Origin: Sideroxydans sp.
GTDB taxonomy: Bacteria; Pseudomonadota; Gammaproteobacteria; Burkholderiales; Gallionellaceae
NCBI GenBank assembly: GCA_024636935.1
Contig: JAGXGC010000010.1
Coordinates: forward strand, 1 to 64,000
Reading direction: 5' to 3'
Length of the DNA: 64,000 nucleotides
Shown here one piece after another: positions 25,593 to 34,623 of this stretch. Both the position numbers and the translations under genes were made by a program. The notes beneath the pieces are model-generated. The model was not told the origin of the DNA, ran no database searches, and was given only the letters and a program-made list of their open reading frames with translations. Every line of letters starts with the position of its first letter. Positions within the stretch are counted from its first letter, which is position 1.

Positions 25593-26036
25593 CTAATCGA
25601 GTACGACGTACTGGCCGGTGAATTCCACGGCGGCCTTGTCTTGTTGATAGATGGTGACGGTCAGCGTGATGCGCGCGCGGCTCTTTTTCTGCAAAGTATG
25701 CAAGATCTCGGTCAGTGCATCGGTGGTGATGGAGCATGCGGCACGCAGTTCACCGGTGACGGGCGCGAGGTAGCGCGTGTTCGCTTCGTGGATGACGATG
25801 TTCTTCTGGTTCAGCCCAGCCTCATTCAGTTTTAGACGCAGCAGGCTCCAGCCGCTTAGCACGGAGATGTTGTACAAGCTGCCGCCGAATGCGGTGCCTT
25901 TGTCGTTGACGTTGGCTGCGAGTGGGGCAGTCAGTTCAAGTCGTTCGCCGTCATAGGCGGATGCTTGCAACTGCATCGCAGCAGAGAGCGGGATGTTGTC
26001 GTGCAGGAATCTAGTGAGGTCGCCGGTCGCGCTCAT
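25593..26036 (-). CDS. Thioesterase domain protein (YiiD C-terminal type)
   Basis: 147 residues. A hot-dog fold: [29 protein letters not shown], then [21 protein letters not shown], matching the putative thioesterase domain of the YiiD C-terminal family. The substrate is probably an acyl-CoA or acyl carrier protein thioester. No signal peptide. It lies 4 bp upstream of mutS on the same strand. Confidence 0.8.
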   Translation of the reverse strand: MSATGDLTRFLHDNIPLSAAMQLQASAYDGERLELTAPLAANVNDKGTAFGGSLYNISVLSGWSLLRLKLNEAGLNQKNIVIHEANTRYLAPVTGELRAACSITTDALTEILHTLQKKSRARITLTVTIYQQDKAAVEFTGQYVVLD

Positions 26037-26043
26037 CGTTATC

Positions 26044-26130
26044 TCAGGAAAAATTGACCACGATGGCGCGGGCTTGGGTTGCGAAGATGGCGCCGTGTTC
26101 CATGAGGTCGAGCAGCGTGGTATCCATCAT
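26044..26130 (-). CDS. Possible 28-residue ORF between suhB and the thioesterase
   Basis: ATG at 26130 (a second ATG follows) encodes MMDTTLLDLMEHGAIFATQA and ends ARAIVVNFS. It fits exactly in the gap between two same-strand genes. There is no clear SD. It could be a small cistron or a decayed gene fragment. Confidence 0.25.
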   Translation of the reverse strand: MMDTTLLDLMEHGAIFATQARAIVVNFS

Positions 26131-26145
26131 TCGCCGTCCCGGGTG

Positions 26146-26943
26146 TCAGCCCTTCAAACCTTCAGTGAGGTGCGGCGCGATCAGTTTCAGTAGTTGCTCG
26201 TGGATGTGCGGGTTACCGGCACAGATGTGGCCGCTCTCCAGTTGGTTCTGATTGCCCGCAAGATCAGTAACGATACCTCCGGCTTCGGAGATCAGCAGTG
26301 CGCCACCCGCGAGGTCCCAAGGCTTGAGGCCGGTCTCGAAGAAACCGTCGTAACGACCTGCAGCGGTCCAAGCCAGATCGAGCGAAGCCGCACCGGGACG
26401 GCGAAGACCTGCGGTCTTCTGCATGACATCTTTAAAGATGTCCAAGTAGGCGTCCATGTGTTCGAAGCGGGTGTAGGGGAAACCAGTGCCGATCAGGCTG
26501 TCTTCCAGTTCTTTGCGCTTGCTTACGCGCAGGCGTTTGTCGTTGAGGAACGCACCGCGACCGCGCGTGGCGGTGAATAGGTCGTTCTTGGTCGGGTCGT
26601 ACACGACGGACTGGGTCAACACGCCGTTATGTTGCAGCGCGATGGAGACGGCGTACTGCGGCACGCCATGCAGGAAGTTGGTGGTGCCATCGAGCGGGTC
26701 GATGATCCAAACGTATTCCGACTCGCCTTGAGCGCCGCCTTCCTCTGCTAGAATCGCATGCGTCGGATAGGCCTGTAGCAAGATGTCCACGATGGCTTTT
26801 TCTGCGACGCGATCCACTTCGCTGACGTAATCCGCATGGGATTTCTTGGTGACGGTGAGGTGGTCGAGGTTATCGGCGGCGCGATGGATAATATTGCCGG
26901 CGCGACGAGCGGCCTTCACCGCGATGTTGAGCATGGGGTGCAT
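26146..26943 (-). CDS. suhB: Inositol-1-monophosphatase SuhB
   Basis: 265 residues. [19 protein letters not shown], the metal-binding motif [25 protein letters not shown] and the C-terminal [15 protein letters not shown] are diagnostic of the IMPase family; the N-terminus matches E. coli SuhB, which hydrolyses inositol phosphates and also joins the rRNA antitermination complex. The start at 26943 matches that N-terminus; a much longer frame running antisense to trmJ was rejected. It is divergent from trmJ with 63 bp between starts. Confidence 0.95.
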   Translation of the reverse strand: MHPMLNIAVKAARRAGNIIHRAADNLDHLTVTKKSHADYVSEVDRVAEKAIVDILLQAYPTHAILAEEGGAQGESEYVWIIDPLDGTTNFLHGVPQYAVSIALQHNGVLTQSVVYDPTKNDLFTATRGRGAFLNDKRLRVSKRKELEDSLIGTGFPYTRFEHMDAYLDIFKDVMQKTAGLRRPGAASLDLAWTAAGRYDGFFETGLKPWDLAGGALLISEAGGIVTDLAGNQNQLESGHICAGNPHIHEQLLKLIAPHLTEGLKG

Positions 26944-27006
26944 AATCAGTACGACCTTTTTAATGAGCAGGGGAAATCCGGCTCGCATTTTAATCGGTAT
27001 CGCCTT

Positions 27007-27771
27007 TTGAATAAACCTAATCCTTTGAATAATGTTCGTGTGGTGATGAGCCACACCTCCCATCCGGGCAATATCGGCGCGGCTGCGCGGGCGATGAAAG
27101 TCATGGGGTTGCGCCATCTTTACCTTATCAATCCGCGCTTTTTCCCTGATCCACAGGCCAGTGCGATGGCTTCCGGAGCGGACGACATCCTCGACAATGC
27201 CGTGGTTTGCAGCTCTATAGACGAGGCTTTGCAGGGGGTGGTGTACACCGTGGCGATGACCGCGCGGCTGCGCGATATCTCCATCGAAGTGCAAACGCCG
27301 CGTGAAGCGGCACCGCAGGTGATGCAGGAGGCGTCGGCTGGGCCGGTGGCTTTATTGTTTGGCACCGAGATGTCTGGATTGACCAATGAAGAGATGGGTA
27401 AGGCGCAGTTGGGCGTGAATATCCCTGCCAATCCTGAGTTCTCTTCGCTGAACGTGGCATCTGCCGTGCAGTTGATGTCTTACGAGTTAAGTGTGGCGGC
27501 AGCCTCGTTCCAGCTCGCATTGCCGGAGATATCACCTGCCGCACATGAACGCGTGGAAGGCTTGTACGCGCATTTCGAGAAGACGCTGGGCGAGATCGGC
27601 TTCTTCACCACGCAGAACCCTGAGCGATTGATGCGACGTCTGCGTCGTTTGTTCTCGCGCACACGGCTGGAAGATGAAGAGGTCAACCTGCTGCGCGGTA
27701 TCTTGAGTGTGACGACCGAGTACAATGCACGCCTCAGGAAGCGTTACCAGGAAGAGCACCCAGATGTTTAA
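27007..27771 (+). CDS. trmJ: tRNA (cytidine/uridine-2'-O-)-methyltransferase TrmJ
   Basis: About 254 residues. SPOUT fold of the TrmH/TrmJ family: [34 protein letters not shown] (motif 2) and [22 protein letters not shown] (motif 3, trefoil knot). TrmJ 2'-O-methylates position 32 of tRNAs. A C-terminal helical extension follows. Of the possible starts, TTG 27007 gives about 10 residues before the first conserved strand, as usual for the family; no ATG is available upstream of the conserved domain except well before the suhB start. The stop overlaps the cysE start by 8 nt, and trmJ upstream of isc genes is a common arrangement. Confidence 0.9.
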   Translation: MNKPNPLNNVRVVMSHTSHPGNIGAAARAMKVMGLRHLYLINPRFFPDPQASAMASGADDILDNAVVCSSIDEALQGVVYTVAMTARLRDISIEVQTPREAAPQVMQEASAGPVALLFGTEMSGLTNEEMGKAQLGVNIPANPEFSSLNVASAVQLMSYELSVAAASFQLALPEISPAAHERVEGLYAHFEKTLGEIGFFTTQNPERLMRRLRRLFSRTRLEDEEVNLLRGILSVTTEYNARLRKRYQEEHPDV

Positions 27772-28492
27772 GAATATCCGTGAAGATATCGCCAGCGTTT
27801 TCGCCCGTGATCCCGCAGCCCGCACGACGTTCGAAGTGCTGACCTGCTATCCCGGTCTGCACGCGCGCATCTTTCATCGCTTATCAAATACTTTGTGGCA
27901 TGCCGGCCTGAAGTGGATGGCGCGCTTCGTTTCGCACATGGCTCGCTGGTTCACTGGCATCGAGATCCATCCCGGCGCAACCATCGGCCGTCGCTTCTTT
28001 ATAGACCATGGCATGGGTGTGGTGATCGGCGAGACGGCGCACATAGGCGACGATGTCACGCTGTATCACGGTGTGACCTTGGGCGGCACCTCGTGGAAAG
28101 AGGGCAAGCGCCACCCCACATTGGAGAACGGTGTGGTGGTGGGGGCGGGTGCAAAGATACTCGGGCCGCTCACCATCGGTGCCAATGCCAAGATCGGTTC
28201 CAATGCGGTGGTGGTCAAAGATGTGCCGGCAGGGGCGACAGCGGCGGGTATCCCAGCTCGTGTACTGGATGATGCGAAGAAGAACGCAGGGTTTAACGCA
28301 TATGGCATCAGTGGCGACCAGAACGATCCGGTTGCCAAAGCCTTGCATGGATTGATTGGACATACTGTCGCTGTTGATCAGCGTATCGAGCATATTCTTC
28401 AACAATTAGAAAAGCTTGGCGTGCAAGTTGAGGACGAGCAGGCGACCGCAGATAAGTTCGATCCGAACTACCTGAACAAAATAGTTGATTAA
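27764..28492 (+). CDS. cysE: Serine O-acetyltransferase CysE
   Basis: 242 residues. A short N-terminal helical domain ([20 protein letters not shown]) precedes the left-handed beta-helix of hexapeptide repeats with [40 protein letters not shown] and [11 protein letters not shown]. It acetylates serine, the first step of cysteine synthesis, which feeds the cysteine desulfurase IscS encoded downstream. It overlaps trmJ by 8 nt. Its last codons contain an IscR-type operator for the isc operon. Confidence 0.95.
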   Translation: MFKNIREDIASVFARDPAARTTFEVLTCYPGLHARIFHRLSNTLWHAGLKWMARFVSHMARWFTGIEIHPGATIGRRFFIDHGMGVVIGETAHIGDDVTLYHGVTLGGTSWKEGKRHPTLENGVVVGAGAKILGPLTIGANAKIGSNAVVVKDVPAGATAAGIPARVLDDAKKNAGFNAYGISGDQNDPVAKALHGLIGHTVAVDQRIEHILQQLEKLGVQVEDEQATADKFDPNYLNKIVD

Positions 28493-28505
28493 AACTATCG
28501 GGTAT
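28481..28505 (+). promoter_or_regulatory. Type 1 IscR-binding site
   Basis: The 25 bp starting ATAGTTGATTAAAAC match the E. coli type 1 IscR consensus (ATASYYGACTRWWWYAGTCRRSTAT as I recall it) at about 22 of 25 positions. It overlaps the cysE stop codon and the -35 box of the isc promoter, as in E. coli, where [2Fe-2S]-IscR represses its own operon. Inferred autoregulation. Confidence 0.8.
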
Positions 28506-28513
28506 CCTATGAT
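28485..28513 (+). promoter_or_regulatory. isc operon sigma-70 promoter
   Basis: -35 TTGATT (28485-28490), 17-bp spacer, -10 TATGAT (28508-28513). The transcript would start near 28520, about 70 nt before the iscR ATG. The -35 lies inside the IscR site. Confidence 0.75.
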
Positions 28514-28591
28514 TCTTTTCAGAGGGGGGTCATTTCAAGGTTTGGAATGGCTACAACAAGTAATACTGAACATTCTGAGGAGAGTCATAAC

Positions 28592-29059
28592 ATGCGCTTA
28601 ACAACAAAAGGACGTTTCGCAGTCACTGCAATGGTCGATTTGACCCAACGTGGTGGCAAGGGCCCAGTCACACTGGCCGCGATCAGCGAACGTCAACAGA
28701 TCTCGTTGTCGTATTTGGAACAATTATTCGCCAAGCTGCGCAAGAACAATGTGGTTGCCAGCGTACGCGGCCCAGGCGGTGGTTATTGCTTGGCGCGCCC
28801 TGCAGTCAAGATCAGCATCGCAGACATCGTGGTGGCAGTGGATGAACCACTGGATGCCACCAACTGCGACCGCAAAGGCAACTGTAAAGACGGCAAGCCG
28901 TGCTCCACACATGACCTGTGGTTCGGCCTGAGCGAGCGCATCTATGAATACCTGCAACAGGTCAATCTGCAACAACTGGCTGATGGCGAATTGGGCAAGA
29001 AAGACACCGCGCCGATTCACATGACCCGTGACGCAGCACAATCTGGCGCAGCTGCCTGA
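28592..29059 (+). CDS. iscR: Fe-S cluster regulator IscR
   Basis: 155 residues. Rrf2-family winged helix ([48 protein letters not shown] region) and the cluster-binding cysteines in [20 protein letters not shown] (three Cys plus His). With a [2Fe-2S] cluster it represses the isc operon, and it senses cell Fe-S status. ATG 28592 follows gaggagagtcataac. First gene of the isc operon, 26 bp before iscS. Confidence 0.96.
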   Translation: MRLTTKGRFAVTAMVDLTQRGGKGPVTLAAISERQQISLSYLEQLFAKLRKNNVVASVRGPGGGYCLARPAVKISIADIVVAVDEPLDATNCDRKGNCKDGKPCSTHDLWFGLSERIYEYLQQVNLQQLADGELGKKDTAPIHMTRDAAQSGAAA

Positions 29060-29085
29060 TTGAAATAATTAAGGAAGCGAACCCC

Positions 29086-30294
29086 ATGCAACTGCCAATC
29101 TACATGGATTACTCAGCCACCACACCGGTAGACCCGCGTGTGGCCGAGGCCATGATCCCTTACCTGACAGAGAAGTTCGGCAATCCCGCTTCACGTTCAC
29201 ACTCGTTCGGCTGGACAGCGGACGAGGCGGTGGAACGTGCGCGTGCACAGGTGGCAGCTTTGGTGAATGCCGATCCAAAAGAGATCGTGTGGACATCTGG
29301 CGCGACCGAGTCGAACAACCTCGCCATCAAAGGCGCGGCACATTTCTACAAGGACAAGGGCAAGCACATCGTGACTATGATGACCGAGCACAAAGCTGTG
29401 CTCGACACCGTGCGCGAGCTTGAGCGTGAGGGTTTCTCTGCGACATATCTCGATCCCGAGCCGAACGGCTTAGTCGATTTGGAAAAGCTGAAAGCGGCAC
29501 TGCGTCCGGATACCGTTCTCGTGTCGGTGATGCTGGTGAACAACGAGATCGGTGTGGTGCAGGATATCGAAGCCATCGGCGAACTATGCCGTAGCAAAGG
29601 CATTCTGTTTCATGTGGATGCAGCACAAGCGACCGGCAAAGTCGGCATCGATCTGCAAAAGCTAAAAGTCGATCTGATGAGTTTCTCCGCACACAAGACC
29701 TACGGCCCTAAAGGCATCGGTGCTTTGTATGTGCAGCGCAAGCCGCGCGTACGTCTGGAAGCACAGATGCATGGAGGTGGTCACGAACGCGGTTTCCGTT
29801 CCGGCACATTGGCGACACACCAGATCGTCGGTATGGGCGAAGCTTTCCGCATCGCGCAAGAAGAGATGGCTGCCGAGAACGAACGCATCCGCATGTTGCG
29901 CGACCGTCTGTGGGCGGGCCTGTCCAGCATGGAAGAGGTGTATCTGAACGGCGACATGGAAGCGCGCGTGCCGCACAACCTGAACGTCAGCTTCAACTTC
30001 GTCGAAGGTGAATCGCTGATCATGGCGGTGAAAGATGTCGCGGTATCCAGCGGCTCGGCGTGCACTTCGGCCAGCTTGGAGCCTTCTTACGTGTTGCGTG
30101 CTTTGGGTCGTAACGACGAACTGGCACACAGCTCCATCCGCTTTACTGTGGGACGTTTCACCACCGTGGAAGAAGTGGACTATGTCGTGAAGCTGTTACA
30201 GGACAAGATCGCCAAGTTGCGTGACCTATCCCCCTTATGGGATATGTACAAAGATGGCATCGACATTAATACTATCGAGTGGGCGGCACACTAG
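29086..30294 (+). CDS. iscS: Cysteine desulfurase IscS
   Basis: 402 residues, full length. PLP-dependent class V aminotransferase: [20 protein letters not shown] Lys in [17 protein letters not shown], and the mobile catalytic Cys in [21 protein letters not shown]. It removes sulfur from cysteine and passes it to IscU and to tRNA thiolation. SD aaggaag upstream. A long foldback sequence separates it from iscU. Confidence 0.98.
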   Translation: MQLPIYMDYSATTPVDPRVAEAMIPYLTEKFGNPASRSHSFGWTADEAVERARAQVAALVNADPKEIVWTSGATESNNLAIKGAAHFYKDKGKHIVTMMTEHKAVLDTVRELEREGFSATYLDPEPNGLVDLEKLKAALRPDTVLVSVMLVNNEIGVVQDIEAIGELCRSKGILFHVDAAQATGKVGIDLQKLKVDLMSFSAHKTYGPKGIGALYVQRKPRVRLEAQMHGGGHERGFRSGTLATHQIVGMGEAFRIAQEEMAAENERIRMLRDRLWAGLSSMEEVYLNGDMEARVPHNLNVSFNFVEGESLIMAVKDVAVSSGSACTSASLEPSYVLRALGRNDELAHSSIRFTVGRFTTVEEVDYVVKLLQDKIAKLRDLSPLWDMYKDGIDINTIEWAAH

Positions 30295-30397
30295 AGAACT
30301 GCCCTTTGTCTGCCTAGCGGCGTTGTCGGGCTGCTTGTTTACTAGAGTAAACGGCGCGGCCCTCCGCCTTGCTAGACAGACAAATCATCAGTTCTCT
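30293..30397. repeat. 105-nt foldback element between iscS and iscU
   Basis: Nested complementary arms: AGAGAACTG/CAGTTCTCT (outer 9 bp), TTTGTCTG/CAGACAAA (8 bp), CTAGC/GCTAG, GGCG/CGCC, GGGC/GCCC, and a central GTTTAC-TAGA-GTAAAC hairpin. It fills the whole gap from the iscS stop to just before the iscU SD. In mRNA it would be a very stable stem, possibly a processing or stability determinant; as DNA it resembles a small palindromic (MITE-like) insertion. Confidence 0.8.
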
Positions 30398-30419
30398 ATT
30401 GAAACTTAAGGAGCTTGAA

Positions 30420-30836
30420 ATGGCATACAGCGAAAAAGTACTGGATCACTACGAGAACCCGCGTAACGTCGGTTCGATGGACAAAGACGATTCTTTCGTC
30501 GGTACCGGCATGGTCGGCGCACCGGCTTGCGGCGACGTGATGAAGTTGCAGATCAAAGTTGGCAAGGACGGCGTGATCGAAGATGCGAAGTTCAAGACTT
30601 ACGGTTGCGGTTCAGCTATCGCGTCCAGCTCATTAGTCACCGAGTGGGTCAAAGGCAAGACTGTCGACCAAGCGCTGGCAATCAAGAACACGCACATCGC
30701 CGAAGAGTTGGCGCTGCCGCCGGTGAAGATCCACTGTTCTATCCTCGCGGAAGACGCGATCAAAGCAGCCGTGGCAGACTACAAAGCCAAGCACGGTTCG
30801 AACGTTGAAGCAGCAGCCTGTAACGCGAACAAGTAG
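30420..30836 (+). CDS. iscU: Fe-S scaffold protein IscU
   Basis: 138 residues. MAYSEKVLDHYENPRNVGSM, the three scaffold cysteines in APACGDVM, TYGCGSAI and KIHCSILAEDA, the assembly Asp in CGDVM, and the HscA-recognition motif LPPVK. It builds [2Fe-2S] clusters on sulfur from IscS. SD AAGGAG before ATG 30420. An in-frame extension into the foldback was rejected. Confidence 0.98.
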   Translation: MAYSEKVLDHYENPRNVGSMDKDDSFVGTGMVGAPACGDVMKLQIKVGKDGVIEDAKFKTYGCGSAIASSSLVTEWVKGKTVDQALAIKNTHIAEELALPPVKIHCSILAEDAIKAAVADYKAKHGSNVEAAACNANK

Positions 30837-30845
30837 GAGTTGAAG

Positions 30846-31169
30846 ATGAGCATCTCGTTGACTGAGAACGCGGCAAAACACGTACAGAATTTTCTGGTCA
30901 AGCGCGGTAAAGGTGTCGGCCTGCGCATCGGTGTCCGCACCAGCGGTTGTTCCGGCATGGCTTACAAGCTTGAGTTCGCCGACGCTGCAGAAGGCGAAGA
31001 CTTGCAGTTCGTCAGCAACGGCGTGACTGTGCTGGTCGATCCGCAAAGCCTGCCGTACATCGACGGTATGGAATTGGATTACACACGCGAAGGTTTGAAC
31101 GAGGGCTTCAAGTTCAACAACCCTAACGTGAAGGATGCCTGCGGCTGTGGAGAAAGCTTTACAGTGTGA
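30846..31169 (+). CDS. iscA: Fe-S carrier protein IscA
   Basis: 107 residues, A-type carrier. The cluster ligands are the Cys in [14 protein letters not shown] and the C-terminal pair in [12 protein letters not shown]. It transfers clusters or iron from the scaffold to targets. ATG 30846 has AGGAG upstream; a TTG at 30840 is too close to the SD. The stop overlaps the hscB start (TGATG). Confidence 0.97.
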   Translation: MSISLTENAAKHVQNFLVKRGKGVGLRIGVRTSGCSGMAYKLEFADAAEGEDLQFVSNGVTVLVDPQSLPYIDGMELDYTREGLNEGFKFNNPNVKDACGCGESFTV

Positions 31170-31711
31170 TGAGCTCTCCGGCAGTCGATCTCCAACAAGA
31201 CTTCTTCACCGTTTTTAATCTTCCCCGCAGCTTTCAGCTGGATAGCGCAGTGCTAGATCAGCGCTATCGCGAGCTGCAATCCCAGGTCCATCCGGACAAG
31301 TTCTCTCATCTATCTGATGCCGAAAAGCGTCTGTCCATGCAATGGGCGACGCGCGTCAACGAGGGTTATCAGACCATTCGTGATCCGCTCAAACGCGGTC
31401 GCTATCTGTTATCGCTGCACGGCGTTGATACGCAAGAAGAGAACAACACCGCGATGCCGATGGACTTTCTGATGCAGCAGATGGAATGGCGCGAAGGCTT
31501 GCAGGACGCTATCGCCGCCAAGGACATCGACGCGCTGGATGCGCTGGCAGACACCGCACGCAACGAGACGCGTGCATTGCAACAACAGTTGGCCGAACAG
31601 CTCGATACGACACATGAGTTCGTCAACGCTGCCGGCACTGTGCGAAAATTGCGCTTCCTTGAAAAACTGGCTGAAGAGATCGCTGACGCCTACGACGAGT
31701 TGGATTCCTGA
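31169..31711 (+). CDS. hscB: J-domain co-chaperone HscB
   Basis: 180 residues. N-terminal J domain with the HPD motif ([17 protein letters not shown]), and a C-terminal helical domain ([17 protein letters not shown]) that binds IscU. It delivers IscU to HscA and stimulates its ATPase. The start overlaps the iscA stop by 1 nt; an alternative GTG is 3 nt upstream. It is followed by hscA after 2 bp. Confidence 0.96.
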   Translation: MSSPAVDLQQDFFTVFNLPRSFQLDSAVLDQRYRELQSQVHPDKFSHLSDAEKRLSMQWATRVNEGYQTIRDPLKRGRYLLSLHGVDTQEENNTAMPMDFLMQQMEWREGLQDAIAAKDIDALDALADTARNETRALQQQLAEQLDTTHEFVNAAGTVRKLRFLEKLAEEIADAYDELDS

Positions 31712-31713
31712 AC

Positions 31714-33579
31714 ATGGCATTGTTGCAAATTTCCGAGCCGGGTCTTTCCGCTGCACCGCACCAGCATCGACTGGCGGTCGGCATCGACCTCGGCACCACT
31801 AATTCACTGGTCGCGACGGTACGCAACGGCATCAGCGTCGTGCTCAACGATGATGAAGGCTGTGCATTGCTGCCCTCGGTCGTGCGCTATCTGGCCGATG
31901 GGTCGATGCAGATCGGCATGGATGCACAGGCTGTGCAGAGCGAAGACCCGCAGAACACCATCGTCTCGGTGAAGCGCTTCATGGGCCGCGGCTTGAAAGA
32001 CGTCGGCGATGTGGTCGACCTGCCTTATCGATTCGTGGACACGCCCGGCATGTTGCAACTGCGCACCGCCGGCGGCGTGAAGAGCCCGGTCGAAGTCTCA
32101 GCCGAGATACTCAAAGTCTTGCGTGACCGCGCTGAACGTTCGTTGGGTGGCGAGCTGGTCGGTGCAGTGATTACCGTGCCGGCTTACTTCGACGACGCCC
32201 AACGTCAGGCCACCAAAGATTCTGCCAAGTTGGCCGGCATCAATGTGTTGCGCCTGCTCAACGAGCCGACCGCAGCAGCCATCGCCTACGGATTGGATAA
32301 CGCATCTGAAGGTGTGTACGCGGTGTATGACTTAGGCGGCGGCACGTTCGATATCTCTATCCTGCGACTGTCCAAAGGCGTGTTCGAAGTATTGGCGACC
32401 AACGGCGATTCCGCCTTGGGTGGAGACGATTTCGATCAACGTATCTATTGCTGGATGCTGGAACAAGCCGGGTTGTCGCAACTCGGCATCAACGACATCC
32501 GCTTGTTGCTGACACATGCGCGCACCGCCAAAGAACAACTGACCGACAATCTGCAAGCGCAGATCACCGCTGTATTGAGCAGCGGCGAGTTGGTGGATGT
32601 GACGCTGACGCGCGACGCGTTCTACGACATGACCAAGAATCTGCTGGCACGCACCATGCAGCCCACGCGCAAAGCTTTGCGCGATGCGGGGTTGGCAGTG
32701 GATGAGGTGCAGGGTGTGGTGATGGTGGGCGGTTCCACACGCATGCCGCAGGTGCAGCGCGCCGTGGCCGAATATTTCAAACAGACACCGCTGACCAATC
32801 TCAATCCGGACAAAGTGGTGGCGCTGGGTGCGGCCATTCAGGCCAATGTGCTGGCAGGCAATCGCAGCGCGGACGACTGGTTGCTGCTGGATGTGATCCC
32901 CTTGTCGCTCGGTATCGAGACCATGGGCGGCCTGACCGAGAAGATCATTCCGCGCAACAGCACCATACCGACCGCCCGCGCGCAGGAATTCACCACCTAC
33001 AAAGACGGCCAGACCGCGATGAGCATCCATGTGATGCAAGGCGAGCGCGAGCTGGTGAGTGATTGCCGTTCACTGGCACAGTTCGCACTGCGCGGCATTC
33101 CGCCCATGGTGGCCGGTGCGGCGCGCATCCGCGTTACCTTCCAAGTGGATGCAGACGGCTTGCTGAGCGTGTCCGCACGCGAGATGACCACCGGGCATGA
33201 ATCCAGCATCGCCGTTAAGCCTTCTTACGGTTTGAGCGATGACGAGATCACTCGCATGTTGCAGGAATCCAATCAGCATGCGCGCGACGATATGCAGGCC
33301 CGTGCATTGCGCGAGCAGCAGGTCGAGGCGCGCCAACTTTTGGACGCGGTAGAGAATGCTTTGGAAGAAGATGGTGACTTGATAGATGCCTCCGGCATTG
33401 AAACTATCCGTGCCAGCATGGATGCGCTCAAGGCTGTGCTGGAAGGTGGAGACCAGACGCCGATCAAGCGTGCAGTGGAAGCACTGAATCAGGCGACGCT
33501 GCCTTTCGCGCAAGCGCGTATGGATAAGAGCGTGTCGAGCGCGTTAAAAGGACACAAGATGTCCGACTTGGAAAATTGA
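31714..33579 (+). CDS. hscA: Hsp70-type chaperone HscA
   Basis: 621 residues, full length. ATPase domain with [51 protein letters not shown] and [16 protein letters not shown], then the substrate-binding domain ([14 protein letters not shown]) and helical lid. It works on the LPPVK motif of IscU to help release clusters. It starts with an N-terminal ~25-residue lead and follows hscB after 2 bp. Confidence 0.97.
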   Translation: MALLQISEPGLSAAPHQHRLAVGIDLGTTNSLVATVRNGISVVLNDDEGCALLPSVVRYLADGSMQIGMDAQAVQSEDPQNTIVSVKRFMGRGLKDVGDVVDLPYRFVDTPGMLQLRTAGGVKSPVEVSAEILKVLRDRAERSLGGELVGAVITVPAYFDDAQRQATKDSAKLAGINVLRLLNEPTAAAIAYGLDNASEGVYAVYDLGGGTFDISILRLSKGVFEVLATNGDSALGGDDFDQRIYCWMLEQAGLSQLGINDIRLLLTHARTAKEQLTDNLQAQITAVLSSGELVDVTLTRDAFYDMTKNLLARTMQPTRKALRDAGLAVDEVQGVVMVGGSTRMPQVQRAVAEYFKQTPLTNLNPDKVVALGAAIQANVLAGNRSADDWLLLDVIPLSLGIETMGGLTEKIIPRNSTIPTARAQEFTTYKDGQTAMSIHVMQGERELVSDCRSLAQFALRGIPPMVAGAARIRVTFQVDADGLLSVSAREMTTGHESSIAVKPSYGLSDDEITRMLQESNQHARDDMQARALREQQVEARQLLDAVENALEEDGDLIDASGIETIRASMDALKAVLEGGDQTPIKRAVEALNQATLPFAQARMDKSVSSALKGHKMSDLEN

Positions 33580-33580
33580 T

Positions 33581-33925
33581 ATGACACAGATCATCGTTTT
33601 ACCCCACGAAGAACTTTGCCCCAAGGGCACGCTGTTCGATGCCGCACCCGGCACATCCATCTGTGATGCTTTGCTGGAGAACGGCATCGAAATTGAGCAT
33701 GCCTGCGAGAAATCCTGCGCCTGCACCACTTGCCACGTCATCGTGCGCGAAGGTTTCAACAGCATGGAAGAGGCGACGGAACTTGAAGAGGATATGCTGG
33801 ACAAAGCCTGGGGATTGGAAGGTAATTCACGATTGAGTTGCCAAGCTATCGTGGCAGACGAACCGTTGGTGGTCGAGATACCGAAATACAGTATCAATAT
33901 GGCTAAAGAAGGAAGTCACAAATGA
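33581..33925 (+). CDS. fdx: ISC [2Fe-2S] ferredoxin
   Basis: 114 residues. Adrenodoxin-type ferredoxin with cluster ligands CEKSCACTTC (CX5CX2C) and a distal Cys in RLSCQAIV. It provides electrons for cluster assembly on IscU. Starts 1 bp after the hscA stop; its own stop overlaps the iscX start (ATGA). Confidence 0.97.
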   Translation: MTQIIVLPHEELCPKGTLFDAAPGTSICDALLENGIEIEHACEKSCACTTCHVIVREGFNSMEEATELEEDMLDKAWGLEGNSRLSCQAIVADEPLVVEIPKYSINMAKEGSHK

Positions 33926-34116
33926 AATGGATAGACGTACGCGACATCGCGATCGCGCTGACCGAGAAACATCCCGATGTCGATCCGCTCAAGGTGAGCT
34001 TCGTCGACTTGCATAACTACGTGGTCGAGCTGGATGGTTTTGACGATGACCATAGTCGCGGCGGTGAGAAGGTGTTGGAAGCCATTCAAGGAACTTGGAT
34101 CGAAGAGGCAGAATGA
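33922..34116 (+). CDS. iscX: IscX (YfhJ) Fe-S assembly adaptor
   Basis: 64 residues, full length. MKWIDVRDIAIALTEKHPDVDP with acidic surface residues and the C-terminal EAIQGTWIEEAE are typical of IscX, which binds IscS and modulates cluster assembly in response to iron. ATGA overlap with fdx. The last base overlaps the dsbB start region. Confidence 0.95.
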   Translation: MKWIDVRDIAIALTEKHPDVDPLKVSFVDLHNYVVELDGFDDDHSRGGEKVLEAIQGTWIEEAE

Positions 34117-34619
34117 TGTTGAAACGTATCAATGCACTGCCCAATTTCTGGTTGTTCCTGATCGGAGCATTGGCAGTGGCTGGACTGTTCAGTGCAGCCA
34201 TGATCTTGCAATACGTGTTGCGTCAGGATCCGTGTCCTTTGTGCATGTTGCAACGTGTGATCTTTGTAGTGATCGGCGTGCTGTTCTTCATGGCCGCCTT
34301 GCATCACCCGCTACGTCTTGGTGTGCGCATCTATTCTGCGTTGATTACTTTGTTCGCACTGATTGGTGTGGCGACTGCATCGCGCCATATTTGGCTGCAA
34401 CATCTGCCGAAAGACCAAGTGCCTGCCTGCGGCCCCGGTCTGGACTATATGCTGCAGAACTTTCCCTTGGCCGAGGTGTGGCAGGAACTGTTGCACGGCT
34501 CCGGTGAATGCGCAGAGAAAGGCTGGACTTTCCTCACGCTCGGCATTCCCGAGTGGTCATTGATCTGGTACGTGCTGCTCGGTGCTTGGGCAGTGCTAAT
34601 CGCTGTCAGGAAGCAGTAA
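34113..34619 (+). CDS. dsbB: Disulfide bond formation protein DsbB
   Basis: 168 residues with four transmembrane helices. The redox pairs are visible: CPLC in RQDPCPLCMLQRV and the second periplasmic loop Cys residues in VPACGPGLDYML and GSGECAEKGW. It reoxidises DsbA and passes electrons to quinones. ATG 34113 overlaps the iscX stop, so it belongs to the end of the isc transcript, an uncommon linkage. It converges on the hybrid kinase gene, 4 bp away. Confidence 0.95.
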   Translation: MMLKRINALPNFWLFLIGALAVAGLFSAAMILQYVLRQDPCPLCMLQRVIFVVIGVLFFMAALHHPLRLGVRIYSALITLFALIGVATASRHIWLQHLPKDQVPACGPGLDYMLQNFPLAEVWQELLHGSGECAEKGWTFLTLGIPEWSLIWYVLLGAWAVLIAVRKQ

Positions 34620-34623
34620 CGGC

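Noticed and set aside
26944-27294. N-terminal extension of suhB
   Set aside because: It runs antisense through the trmJ conserved region; the family N-terminus MHPMLNIAV fixes the start at 26943.
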